Shown here: in pieces, positions 4,794 through 12,679 of the stretch
How the letters are laid out: each line of letters opens with the position of its first letter
How positions within the stretch are numbered: the first letter of the stretch is position 1
DNA from: JBOHPP01 sp050731755
GTDB taxonomy: Bacteria; Methylomirabilota; Methylomirabilia; Rokubacteriales; CSP1-6
Direction: 5' to 3'
DNA length: 12,679 nucleotides
NCBI GenBank assembly: GCA_050731755.1
Contig: JBOHPP010000225.1
Location: forward strand, 1-12,679
The notes under the pieces: model-generated
What the model was told of the DNA's origin: nothing
What the model saw: only the letters and a program-made list of their open reading frames with translations
The model's database searches: none
Translations under genes and position numbers: made by a program

Positions 4794-7171
4794 GCGCCGA
4801 GACCTATACCGCCAGCGACATCAAGGTTCTCGAGGGGCTGGAAGCGGTGCGCAAGCGGCCGGCCATGTACATCGGGGACACCAGCGCGTACGGGTTGCAC
4901 CACCTGGTCTACGAGGTCGTCGACAACTCGGTCGACGAGGCCCTGGCCGGCCACTGCGACTCGATCAAGATCATCCTGCACTCGGATGGCTCGTGCTCGG
5001 TCGGCGACAACGGGCGCGGGATCCCGGTGGACATTCACAAAGAGACGGGACGGCCGGCGGCCGAGGTGGTGCTGACGACCCTCCATGCCGGCGGCAAGTT
5101 CGAGCACTCGGCCTACAAGGTCTCGGGCGGGCTTCACGGCGTGGGCGTCTCGGTCGTCAACGCGCTCAGCGAGTGGCTGGAGGTGGAGATCCGCCGCGGT
5201 GGCAAGGAGTGGACGCAGCGATTTGAGAAGGGCGGCGTACCGACAGGTCCATTGACGCCAGGCCCACCGACGAAGAAGACCGGGACCATCATCCAATTCA
5301 AGCCAGACCCCAAGATCTTCGAGGAGACCACCTTCTCGTTCGATACATTGTCGAACCGCCTGCGCGAAATGGCATTCCTCACCAAGGGGCTCAAGATCGT
5401 CATCGAAGACGAGCGCGACGGGCGGAGCCACACCTTCCTCTACAAGGGCGGCATCGTCGAGTTCGTCAAGCACCTCAACCAGAACAAGACGCCCATCCAC
5501 CCCAAAGTCCTCTACTTCGAGGGCAAGAAGGGGGACATCGAGGTGGAGGTGGCGCTGCAGTACAACGACGGCTACCAGGAGGCGGTCTTCGCTTTCGCCA
5601 ACAACATCAACACCCGTGAGGGGGGCACGCACCTCACCGGCTTCCGGGCGGCGCTCACCAGCCGCCTGGCCTCCTACGCCGAGGCCAACGGCTACCTCAA
5701 GGGCTTCAAGGGCGGTATCAGCGGCGAGGACGTGCGCGAGGGGCTCACTGCGGTCGTCTCGGTGCGCCTGCCCGAGCCGCAGTTCGAGGGCCAGACCAAG
5801 GCCAGGCTCGGCAACACCGACGTCAAGGGGCTCGTGCAGCAGATCGTGAACGACAAGCTCACCGAGGCCTTCGAAGAGGATCCCACGACGGCCCGGAAGA
5901 TCGTCGACAAGTGCGTCCGCGCCGCTCAGGCCCGGGAGGCCGCCCGCAAGGCCCGGGAGCTGACCCGCAAGAAGGGCATGGACGACGAGGGGCTCTCGGC
6001 CAAGCTCGCCGACTGCTCGGAGCGCGAGCCCCAGCACCGGGAACTGTTCATCGTGGAGGGCGATTCGGCCGGCGGCTCGGCCAAGCAGGGCCGGGACCGC
6101 AAGACCCAGGCGGTGCTGCCGCTGCGCGGCAAGATCATCAACGCCGAAAAGGCCCGCTACGACAAGGTGCTCTCGCACAACGAGATCCGGTTGCTGATCT
6201 CGGCCATGGGGACCGGCATCGGGCCCGATGAGTTCGACGTGGCCAAGCTCCGCTACCACAAGATCATCCTGATGACCGACGCCGACGTGGACGGCGCCCA
6301 CATCCGCACGCTGTTGCTGACCTTCTTTTTCCGGCACATGGTGCCGGTGATCGAGGCCGGCCACCTCTATATTGCCCAGCCGCCGCTTTTCAAGGTCAAG
6401 AAGGGCAAGGTGGAGAAGTACCTGATGTCGGAGCGGGAGTTCGAGGACTTCTTCCTCTCCACGTGGGTGGAGACGGCCAGCGTGAAGGTGCCGGGGACCA
6501 AGCAGCCCATCACCGGCCAGCCGCTGCTGGAGCTGCTGCGGGCGGCCTCCGAGTTCCAGGCGCTGTTCGGCAAGCTGGTCAAGCGCGGCGTGCCGGCGCC
6601 GATCCTCAAGGAGCTGCTCCGGCAGAAGTTCCGGGGCACCAAGCGGGGCGTGGGTCATGCCGAGATCGGCGAGGCCGTCCGGGCGGCGGCGGCCGCGGTG
6701 AACGGCTTCAGCGTCGAGATCCAGGCCGACGACAACGGTGACGGGCACGCGGTGACGATCGCCGGCCCGCCCACGATGTCGTTCGGGACCGAGCTGTTCA
6801 AGTCCAGCGACTACGCGACGCTGCTGGATCTGTGGGAGAAGGTGGCGCCGGTCGAGAAGGGGCCGACCACGATTCTCGATGGTGAAGGGCGCGAGCGCCC
6901 CGTCAAGACGGCGGCCGCGCTGCTGGCGGTGGCTCTGGAGCTGAGCCGGACCGGCGCGACCTTTCAGCGCTACAAGGGCCTCGGCGAGATGAACCCCGAG
7001 CAGCTCTGGGAAACCACCATGAACCCGGAGACCCGCACGCTCCTCAAGGTGACGATGGAGGACGCCGTCGGCGCCGACCAGATGTTCACCGTGCTCATGG
7101 GGGATGCCGTGGAGCCGCGCCGCGAGTTCATCGAAAAGCACGCCCTTGATGTCGCTAACCTCGATGTCTAG
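4790..7171 (+). CDS. gyrB: DNA gyrase subunit B, long form
   Basis: GyrB is the ATPase subunit of gyrase, which introduces negative supercoils. The 793-residue protein begins MSAETYTASDIKVLEGLEAV. The GHKL ATP site keeps Glu42, Asp45 and Asn46, then DNGRG with Asp73, Arg76 and Gly77, the ATP-lid GGLHGVG and Arg136, all at E. coli-like numbering. The TOPRIM domain has EGDSAGG (Glu423) and DADVDGAHIR. The C-terminus holds RYKGLGEMNPEQLWETTM and MGDAVEPRREFIE. Between about residues 545 and 715 there is an insertion like that of E. coli GyrB (804 aa) and absent from short ~640-residue forms. The ATG at 4790 overlaps the recF stop; an upstream in-frame start would extend into recF and is rejected. 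Confidence 0.98.
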   Translation: MSAETYTASDIKVLEGLEAVRKRPAMYIGDTSAYGLHHLVYEVVDNSVDEALAGHCDSIKIILHSDGSCSVGDNGRGIPVDIHKETGRPAAEVVLTTLHAGGKFEHSAYKVSGGLHGVGVSVVNALSEWLEVEIRRGGKEWTQRFEKGGVPTGPLTPGPPTKKTGTIIQFKPDPKIFEETTFSFDTLSNRLREMAFLTKGLKIVIEDERDGRSHTFLYKGGIVEFVKHLNQNKTPIHPKVLYFEGKKGDIEVEVALQYNDGYQEAVFAFANNINTREGGTHLTGFRAALTSRLASYAEANGYLKGFKGGISGEDVREGLTAVVSVRLPEPQFEGQTKARLGNTDVKGLVQQIVNDKLTEAFEEDPTTARKIVDKCVRAAQAREAARKARELTRKKGMDDEGLSAKLADCSEREPQHRELFIVEGDSAGGSAKQGRDRKTQAVLPLRGKIINAEKARYDKVLSHNEIRLLISAMGTGIGPDEFDVAKLRYHKIILMTDADVDGAHIRTLLLTFFFRHMVPVIEAGHLYIAQPPLFKVKKGKVEKYLMSEREFEDFFLSTWVETASVKVPGTKQPITGQPLLELLRAASEFQALFGKLVKRGVPAPILKELLRQKFRGTKRGVGHAEIGEAVRAAAAAVNGFSVEIQADDNGDGHAVTIAGPPTMSFGTELFKSSDYATLLDLWEKVAPVEKGPTTILDGEGRERPVKTAAALLAVALELSRTGATFQRYKGLGEMNPEQLWETTMNPETRTLLKVTMEDAVGADQMFTVLMGDAVEPRREFIEKHALDVANLDV

Positions 7172-7180
7172 CCCACGCCA

Positions 7181-7344
7181 GGGGCTGGACCGCTCGCTGG
7201 GGCCGGGAGGGGTCGCTCGACCACGCAGCCGGCGCCCGCAGGGATCGGTTGCGGCTGGGCTCCACCGACACGCGGCGTTCCGGGACGGCGCGGCGGGAAC
7301 GGGTCTCGCGAACCCCTCCCGGCCCCAGCGAGCGGTCCAGCCCC
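7181..7344. repeat. 164-bp element with 33-bp perfect inverted repeats
   Basis: The arms at 7181-7213 and 7312-7344 are exact reverse complements over 33 bases. The outer ends read GGGGCTGGACC and GGTCCAGCCCC. The 98-bp centre contains smaller inverted pairs, CAGCCG/CGGCTG (7226-7231, 7252-7257) and CGTTCC/GGAACG (7276-7281, 7296-7301). The arms continue imperfectly inward. It fills most of the gyrB-gyrA gap. There is no T-run after the right arm, so it is not a standard intrinsic terminator. No open reading frame of note lies inside. Short flanking direct repeats are possible (CA immediately outside both ends; CCACG at 7173-7177 and 7357-7361) but could be chance. It may be a MITE-like or REP-like element; family not recognised. 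Confidence 0.85.
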
Positions 7345-7385
7345 CAGTCGGCGCGACCACGTAAGGACCGCGAATCAGGAGCGCT

Positions 7386-9821
7386 ATGCCGAACGAGCGT
7401 CAGATCCCGGTTCCCATCGAAGAGGAGATGCGCAAGTCCTATCTGGACTACGCCATGTCCGTCATCGTCGGGCGGGCGCTGCCCGACATCCGCGACGGCC
7501 TCAAGCCCGTGCACCGGCGGGTCCTCTACACGATGCAGCAGCTCGCGCTCAACTGGAACCGGCCCTACAAGAAGAGCGCCCGCATCGTGGGCGACACCCT
7601 CGGCAAGTTCCATCCTCACGGCAACGAGCCCGTCTACGAGGCCCTGGTCCGGATGGTCCAGGAGTTCTCGCTGCGCTACCCACTGGTGGACGGGCAGGGC
7701 AACTTCGGTTCCGTCGACGGCGATCCGCCGGCGGCCATGCGCTACACGGAAGTGCGGCTGGCCAAAGTCGCCCACGAGATGCTGGCCGACATCGACAGGG
7801 CCACCGTCGACTTCGTGCCGAACTACGACGAGAACGAAGAGGAGCCGCTCGTTCTCCCCACGCGCCTGCCCAACCTGCTCGTCAACGGCTCGGCCGGCAT
7901 CGCCGTGGGGATGGCCACCAACATCCCGCCCCACAACCTCACCGAGGTCGTGGATGCGCTGGTGCTCCTCATCGACAATCCGGCGGCGCCGGTCGAGGAC
8001 CTGATGAAGATCGTGAAGGGCCCCGACTTCCCGACAGCCGGCTACATCTATGGCGGCGGCGGGATCCGGGAAGCCTACACCACGGGGCGGGGGACGATCA
8101 CCCTGCGGGCCAAGGCCCACGCCGAGAAGATGCGGGGCGGGCGCGAGGCGGTGATCATCACCGAGCTGCCCTATCAGGTCAACAAGGCCACGCTCATCGA
8201 GAAGATCTCCGAGCTGAGCCGGGAGAAGAAGATCGACGGCCTCTCGGAGATCCGTGACGAGTCCAACCGCGAGGGCATGCGGGTCGTGCTGGAGCTCAGC
8301 CGCGGCGAGATCCCGCAGATCGTGCTGAACCAGCTTTACAAGCACACCCAGATGCAGACGACCTTCGGGATCATCATGCTGGCCCTGGTCGAGCGCCGGC
8401 CCCAGGTCGTCAACCTCAAGGAGATGCTGGAGGCCTTCATCCGCTTCCGGCGCGAAGTGGTCACCCGCCGGACGCGCTTCGACCTGGCCCGGGCCGAGGA
8501 GAAGGCCCACGTCCTGGCCGGTCTGCGCAAGGCGGTGGAGCATCTGGACCAGGTCATCCGGCTGATTCGCCAGTCCGAGAGCCCCGACGCGGCCAAGGGT
8601 GCCTTGATGAGCCGGCTCGATCTCACGGAGATCCAGGCCAAGGCCATCCTGGACATGCGGCTGCAGCGCCTGACCCAGCTCGAGCGCCACAAGGTGGTGG
8701 AGGAGCACGAGCAGACGCTGGCCCTCATCGAAGAGCTCAAAGGCATCCTGGCCTCCGACGCCAAGCTCATGGGCATCATCAAGCAGGAGCTGCAGGTCCT
8801 GAAGGAGGAGTACGGCGACGGCCGGCGCACCGAGATCCTCACCGAGACGGCCGAGCTGACCATCGAGGACCTCCTGGCCGACGAGGAGATGGTGGTCACC
8901 ATCACGCGCTCCGGCTACATCAAGCGCACGCACGTGGAGTCCTACCGGAGCCAGCGCCGGGGCGGCAAGGGTGTGACCGGCATGGAGACCAAGGAGGAGG
9001 ACATCGTCGAGGACCTCTTCGTCGCCTCAACCCACGCCTTCCTCCTGTTCTTCACCAACCAGGGAAAGGTCCACTGGCTCAAGGTGCACGAGATCCCCGA
9101 GGGTGGCCGTCAGGCCAAGGGCAAGGCGATGGTGAATCTGCTCTCGCTGGGCGAGGGCGAGCGGGTGGCCACCTGCGTGCCGGTGCGCGACTTCGCGGCC
9201 GGCGGCTACATCCTGTTCGTCACCAAGCAGGGGAAGGTCAAGAAGACGGAGCTGGAGGCGTATTCGCACCCGCGCGCGGGCGGCATTCAGGCCATCGGCC
9301 TGGAGGACGGCGATGAGGTGATGGCGGCCCTGCGGACGGATGGCCGGCGCGAGGTGATGGTGGCCACCAAGCTCGGCATGGGCATCCGTTTCACCGAGGA
9401 CGAGGTGCGCCCGATGGGGCGGGGCGCCGCCGGCGTTCGTGGGATCGAGCTGGAAGAGGGCGACGAGGTCATCGCCGCCGAGGTCATGCAGGAGGGCGTC
9501 ACTATCTTGACCGTCACTGAGCGGGGCTTCGGCAAGCGGACGCCTCTCGAGGAGTATCGCCTGCAGGGGCGGGCCGGCAAGGGCATCATCGACATCAAGA
9601 CCGGCGGCCGCAACGGCAACGTGGTCGGGATGCTGCAGGTCCGCGACGAGGACGACCTGCTCGTCGTCACCACCAAAGGCAAGATCATCCGCATCCACGC
9701 TGCCGACATCTCCTCCCAGGGCCGCAACACCTGGGGCGTGCGCATCATCGAGCTAGAGCCCGACGACCGCGTGGGCTCCATCGCCCGGGTGGAAGCCGAG
9801 CAGGCCCCCGAAGCGCAGTAG
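7386..9821 (+). CDS. gyrA: DNA gyrase subunit A
   Basis: GyrA is the DNA-cleaving and wrapping subunit of gyrase. The 811-residue protein starts at the ATG at 7386 behind AGGAG (7377-7381). The winged-helix and tower region holds DGLKPVHRRVLY (37-48) and the catalytic tyrosine in MRYTE (Tyr120, equivalent to E. coli Tyr122). The GyrA-box QRRGGKG at 523-529 separates gyrase from topoisomerase IV, and six-bladed pinwheel repeats follow to the C-terminus. There is no long acidic tail. Unusually, the helix that binds quinolones reads HPHGNEPVYEALV, so the E. coli positions Asp82, Ser83, Ala84 and Asp87 are Asn80, Glu81, Pro82 and Glu85 here. The inverted-repeat element separates it from gyrB; serS follows after five bases. 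Confidence 0.98.
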   Translation: MPNERQIPVPIEEEMRKSYLDYAMSVIVGRALPDIRDGLKPVHRRVLYTMQQLALNWNRPYKKSARIVGDTLGKFHPHGNEPVYEALVRMVQEFSLRYPLVDGQGNFGSVDGDPPAAMRYTEVRLAKVAHEMLADIDRATVDFVPNYDENEEEPLVLPTRLPNLLVNGSAGIAVGMATNIPPHNLTEVVDALVLLIDNPAAPVEDLMKIVKGPDFPTAGYIYGGGGIREAYTTGRGTITLRAKAHAEKMRGGREAVIITELPYQVNKATLIEKISELSREKKIDGLSEIRDESNREGMRVVLELSRGEIPQIVLNQLYKHTQMQTTFGIIMLALVERRPQVVNLKEMLEAFIRFRREVVTRRTRFDLARAEEKAHVLAGLRKAVEHLDQVIRLIRQSESPDAAKGALMSRLDLTEIQAKAILDMRLQRLTQLERHKVVEEHEQTLALIEELKGILASDAKLMGIIKQELQVLKEEYGDGRRTEILTETAELTIEDLLADEEMVVTITRSGYIKRTHVESYRSQRRGGKGVTGMETKEEDIVEDLFVASTHAFLLFFTNQGKVHWLKVHEIPEGGRQAKGKAMVNLLSLGEGERVATCVPVRDFAAGGYILFVTKQGKVKKTELEAYSHPRAGGIQAIGLEDGDEVMAALRTDGRREVMVATKLGMGIRFTEDEVRPMGRGAAGVRGIELEEGDEVIAAEVMQEGVTILTVTERGFGKRTPLEEYRLQGRAGKGIIDIKTGGRNGNVVGMLQVRDEDDLLVVTTKGKIIRIHAADISSQGRNTWGVRIIELEPDDRVGSIARVEAEQAPEAQ

Positions 9822-9826
9822 CCGCG

Positions 9827-11122
<1,296 letters not shown>

Positions 11123-11299
11123 GGCCGGACCGCAACACATCGGCGTCGATAGAGCGTTTGCACCAAGACTGAACGGCACCGGTGGTGCCAGATTCTGAAG
11201 GGCTCGGTTCCTGATGCGTCGCTAACTGCCTGACATCCCGCCCCTTCGCTTTGGCACCCGCCGTGCACCTGCGCTGCGTCCGGCGCAGGAGGCCAGCGA
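11123..11299. other. Spacer after serS, no clear feature
   Basis: This 177-bp spacer contains a small GGCACC/GGTGCC hairpin with a three-base loop (11175-11189) and no T-run, so termination of the serS transcript here is only a possibility. No tRNA, promoter of good quality or open frame with coding character was recognised. It ends with the AGGAGG ribosome binding site of the next gene. Confidence 0.4.
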
Positions 11300-11629
11300 A
11301 TGGCGACCGAGGCAGTCCTGCTCACGATTCTTCTCGCGACATCCGGGGGTGTGCCGGCGACGAACAACACCATCACTGCGCCGCACAGCGTCGTGAACGC
11401 GGCGCCGCACCTCGTCCTGGTGCCCGGCAGTCGCGTTCGGTACGCGCCGGATGTCGACTTCAATTTGTTCGCCTACGGCGGGCGCTACTACCACTTTCAC
11501 GACGGCGCGTGGCTCGTGGCGGCTTTGTATCGCGGGCCGTGGGTTCGAGTCACGCCCGACAGAATTCCCCACGCTGTGCGTGCGGTGCCCGTGGCCTATT
11601 TCAGGATACCGCCGGGCGCGACGAGGTAA
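11300..11629 (+). CDS. Small conserved protein of unknown function, probably exported
   Basis: This 109-residue protein starts at the ATG at 11300 behind a perfect AGGAGG (11287-11292) with seven bases spacing, the best ribosome binding site in the window. Residues 5-20 are hydrophobic and end in GVPAT, suggesting a signal peptide, although the N-terminal end lacks a positive charge. The rest is aromatic-rich: VRYAPDVDFNLFAYGGRYYH (46-65), DGAWLVA (68-74), RGPWVRV (78-84) and VRAVPVAYFRIPPG (93-106). From memory this resembles a widespread hypothetical family with YAPxVxFNxFxYGGRYY...GxW...GPW...VPxxYxxxPPG, found near diverse genes; I do not know its function. The hairpin at 11653 follows closely, so it looks like a single-gene transcript. 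Codon use is less strongly GC-biased than in the gyrase genes by eye. Confidence 0.8.
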   Translation: MATEAVLLTILLATSGGVPATNNTITAPHSVVNAAPHLVLVPGSRVRYAPDVDFNLFAYGGRYYHFHDGAWLVAALYRGPWVRVTPDRIPHAVRAVPVAYFRIPPGATR

Positions 11630-11652
11630 GCGGCGCGAACGGTACGAACGCC

Positions 11653-11688
11653 GGGGCTGGCAGATCATCGCCAGCCCCCTAAGTTTTC
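11653..11688 (+). terminator. Intrinsic terminator after the small protein gene
   Basis: A perfect 9-bp stem GGGGCTGGC/GCCAGCCCC (11653-11661 and 11670-11678) encloses an 8-base loop and is followed a few bases later by TTTT at 11684-11687. This is a good rho-independent terminator, 23 bases past the stop codon of the small gene. The T-run is short and offset by CTAAG. Confidence 0.75.
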
Positions 11689-11689
11689 C

Positions 11690-11871
11690 CCACCGGACAT
11701 TCGACGGCCGCGGTTCGGGACGCGCGTCTCCCGGCGCTGTCCACTATGCGAGAATCAAGGCCGAGGGAGGCCACTCGGATCGACAGGGGGGTGTCGACAC
11801 TTCGTGCTGCGGCTCCCCACATGGTCAGGACCCGCCGCTAGCGCACCGTCGCCCAGACGGCTACGCCGGCC
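11690..11871. other. Spacer before the CelD-like gene, no clear feature
   Basis: This spacer of about 180 bp shows a 10-bp perfect palindrome GTGTCGACAC (11791-11800) and a short CCGAG/CTCGG inverted pair (11761-11778). Neither can be tied to a known regulator. No convincing -35/-10 pair or ribosome binding site for the gene at 11872 was found. Confidence 0.35.
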
Positions 11872-12679
11872 ATGAAGGTCCACCTGGTTCGCCCGCGGGA
11901 ACTCTCCGGGGATCTCGTCGCGGCCTGGGAGGAGATTCTCCGCGACGAGCCGGCGCTCGACAGCCCGTACTTCCGACCGGAGTTCGTGCAGGCGGTGGCC
12001 TCGGTGCGGACCGACGTGGAGATCGGCGTCCTCGAAGACGGGAACCGGGCAGTCGGCTTCTTCCCGTTCCAGCGAGGCCGCTGGAGAGTCGCTCGTCCCG
12101 TCGGCGGACGGCTGTCCGACTTTCAGGCCATCATCGCCCGCAGCGAAACGCCATGGTCGGTACCAGAGCTGCTCCGCGGCTGCCGCCTGTCGGCCTGGGA
12201 GTTCGATCATCTGCTCGCCTGTCAGGCGAGGCTGAAGCCCTTTCACGCCGTCGTTGCCGATTCGGCTTACGTCGATTTCTCGCAAGGCTTTGACGCGTAC
12301 AAGAGGCAGCGGCGAACGGCGAATAGCGACGGCGTGGCGCAGGCGCTGCGCAAGCATCGCAAGATCGAGCGGGAGGTCGGCCCGACCCGGTTCGTCGCTC
12401 ATAGCGAGGACGAGTCGGTGCTCGATCAGTTACTGGCCTGGAAATCGGCGCAGTACCGGCTCACCGATCTGACCGATGTCTTCCAGTACCCGTGGACGGT
12501 GGCGCTGATCAAACGTATCTGGCGCACTCAATTCCCCGGATGGTCCGGCATGCTGTCAGCGATCTACGTCAACGACGAGTTGCTGGCGGTCCACTTCGGC
12601 ATGCGCACGCCATCGGTCCTGCACTGGTGGTTCCCGGCGTACAACCGAGCCCACGAGAAATACTCGCCGGGGCTGATAC
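11872..12679 (+). CDS. CelD/BcsL-like GNAT-family acyltransferase, 3' end missing
   Basis: From the ATG at 11872 the frame is open to the window edge: 269 codons with no stop. It resembles the CelD/BcsL-type GNAT group (Acetyltransf_6), often encoded in exopolysaccharide or cellulose gene clusters. Recognisable stretches are SPYFRPEFVQAVASVRTDVE (about 31-50), VGFFPFQRGRW (78-88), RPVGGRLSDFQ (91-101), the basic segment RKHRKIEREVG, LLAWKSAQYR, and AVHFGMRTPSVLHWWFPAYN with YSPGL at the end of the window; the last is the acyl-CoA-binding core region of the fold. No transmembrane segment or signal peptide is seen. There is no clear ribosome binding site. The substrate is unknown, and the name reflects family membership only. 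It marks the end of the conserved origin block. Confidence 0.82.
   Translation, partial: MKVHLVRPRELSGDLVAAWEEILRDEPALDSPYFRPEFVQAVASVRTDVEIGVLEDGNRAVGFFPFQRGRWRVARPVGGRLSDFQAIIARSETPWSVPELLRGCRLSAWEFDHLLACQARLKPFHAVVADSAYVDFSQGFDAYKRQRRTANSDGVAQALRKHRKIEREVGPTRFVAHSEDESVLDQLLAWKSAQYRLTDLTDVFQYPWTVALIKRIWRTQFPGWSGMLSAIYVNDELLAVHFGMRTPSVLHWWFPAYNRAHEKYSPGLI

Noticed and set aside
4382..7360. 992-codon open frame on the minus strand across recF, gyrB and the repeat element
   Set aside because: It is the antisense shadow of strongly conserved recF and gyrB; its Arg/Gly/Leu/His-rich low-complexity product shows no recognisable domain, as expected in GC-rich DNA.
7155..8933. 592-codon open frame on the minus strand across gyrA
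   Set aside because: Antisense to conserved gyrA, with no motif and composition typical of shadow frames.
11175..11189. GGCACC-GGT-GGTGCC hairpin after serS as terminator
   Set aside because: Short stem and no T-run; mentioned only as a weak possibility in the spacer entry.
11123..11299. Possible tRNA gene after serS
   Set aside because: No T-arm GGTTCNANNC consensus, cloverleaf or acceptor pairing was found.

Overview
The window is the chromosomal replication-origin neighbourhood of a high-GC bacterium, followed by the start of a less conserved region. GC looks to be about two thirds; I did not count it. The gene order rpmH-rnpA-yidD-yidC (minus strand) diverging from dnaA-dnaN-recF-gyrB-gyrA-serS (plus strand) is the classic origin arrangement. 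The protein sequences suggest an uncultured lineage such as Rokubacteria/Methylomirabilota or a related group. That assignment is an impression from sequence style and gene order, not a tested result.

Layout. 1-869 (minus strand): the start of yidC (cut by the window edge), yidD, rnpA and rpmH, closely packed and reading leftward from a recognisable sigma-70-type promoter at 904-933. 870-1104: the divergent spacer, with a cluster of DnaA boxes directly against the dnaA start codon. 1105-2439: dnaA. 2440-2600: the dnaA-dnaN spacer, with more DnaA boxes and a T-rich stretch, a good candidate for part of oriC. 2601-4793: dnaN and recF, with a perfect extended -10 element inside the 3' end of dnaN. 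4790-7171: gyrB, overlapping recF by four bases. 7172-7385: a spacer filled by a 164-bp element bounded by 33-bp perfect inverted repeats. 7386-9821: gyrA. 9827-11122: serS. 11300-11629: a small, probably exported protein of unknown function with its own strong ribosome binding site and an intrinsic terminator. 11872 to the window end: a partial CelD/BcsL-like GNAT-family acyltransferase.

How the genes work together. DnaA opens the origin, the beta clamp (DnaN) makes the replicase processive, RecF supports gap repair and fork restart, and GyrB/GyrA form the A2B2 gyrase that removes positive supercoils. SerS charges tRNA-Ser. In the opposite direction, ribosomal protein L34, the RNase P protein, YidD and the YidC insertase serve translation, tRNA maturation and membrane protein insertion.

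Most of the window is ordinary and well conserved, and I see no new defence or biosynthetic system. The points that deserve a second look are the inverted-repeat element between gyrB and gyrA, the lack of any normal start codon for full-length rnpA, the unusual residues in the quinolone-binding region of GyrA, the DnaA-box architecture on both sides of dnaA, and the isolated small exported protein.
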